A DNA stretch of 5,292 bases. Origin: Clostridiales bacterium UBA1248. GTDB taxonomy: Bacteria; Bacillota; Clostridia; Oscillospirales; CAG-272. This document shows, one piece after another, positions 5,195 through 5,292 of the stretch. A model generated the notes under the pieces. It was not told the DNA's origin. It was given only the letters and a program-made list of their open reading frames with translations, and searched no databases. The translations under genes were made by a program, and so were the position numbers. The DNA lies in NCBI GenBank assembly GCA_002308615.1, contig DBWC01000045.1, forward strand, positions 6,753-12,044, read 5' to 3'. Positions within the stretch are counted from its first letter, which is position 1. The number at the start of each line of letters is the position of its first letter.

Positions 5195-5282
5195 CCCCTC
5201 ATTCGAAGAATGACGGGAGGGACCGAGGGGTTCCCCATTGTGAACATAGTGAGCAATGGGGGTTCCGGAGGGGACAGGGGGG
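5195..5282. repeat. GC-rich intergenic repeat at the right end
   Basis: TCATTC (5199-5204) pairs with GAATGA (5208-5213). CCCCATTG (5233-5240) pairs with CAATGGGG (5254-5261). The octamer GGGGTTCC occurs at 5227-5234 and 5259-5266, flanking the second hairpin. CCCCTC (5195-5200) is complementary to GAGGGG at both 5225-5230 and 5268-5273. The plan of one C-rich arm with several G-rich partners echoes the repeat at 7-77, though the sequence differs. No gene is visible after 5127, and the element may continue beyond the window. Confidence 0.5.
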
Positions 5283-5292
5283 TAGACGAGCT

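Noticed and set aside
5258..5282. Possible G-quadruplex in the G-rich right end
   Set aside because: Only three G-runs with short loops are close together; a fourth run within seven bases is missing.

Overview
The window looks like chromosomal DNA from an uncultured Clostridia-type Firmicute. The basis is three strong GGAGG/AGGAG ribosome binding sites, sigma-A promoters with 17-bp spacers, Gram-positive LexA boxes of the GAAC-N4-GTTC type, a stand-alone ammonia-type NAD synthetase, and hairpin-rich intergenic repeats of a kind common in gut Clostridia. Placement below class level is not possible from this sequence alone.

Layout. Bases 1-283 hold no gene. They carry a GAGGGAG/CTCCCTC hairpin repeat, a terminator hairpin that could act on both strands, a 13-bp direct repeat and an AT-rich hairpin. 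lexA (284-874, minus strand) encodes the SOS repressor. The lexA-nadE intergenic region (875-1057) contains divergent promoters: TTTACA-17-TATACT for lexA and TTGAAA-17-TAAAAT for nadE. Two near-consensus LexA boxes lie there, which implies lexA autoregulation. nadE (1058-1798, plus strand) is an ammonia-dependent NAD+ synthetase. Bases 1799-1992 hold a perfect 11-bp hairpin, an array of four TTATGA units separated by hairpins, a candidate ECF-type promoter and a strong ribosome binding site.

The rest of the window is one very large plus-strand gene (2029-5127, probably starting at an ACG codon at 1993). It encodes an ECF-type sigma factor fused to a soluble C-terminal region of about 870 residues. 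That region has an alpha-helical/TPR-like part followed by an internally duplicated beta-rich module with a period of about 280 residues. An internal ATG with a good Shine-Dalgarno sequence sits exactly at the sigma/C-terminal junction (2524). A strong intrinsic terminator follows the gene, and the window ends in another GC-rich inverted/direct repeat.

The three genes do not form an obvious pathway. lexA and nadE are divergent with separate promoters. The sigma-fusion gene appears to be an independent, possibly self-activated, single-gene unit. It is the most unusual item here: the long C-terminal part is best read, by inference, as a built-in sensory or regulatory module replacing a separate anti-sigma factor. 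Its ligand, targets and trigger cannot be told from the sequence.
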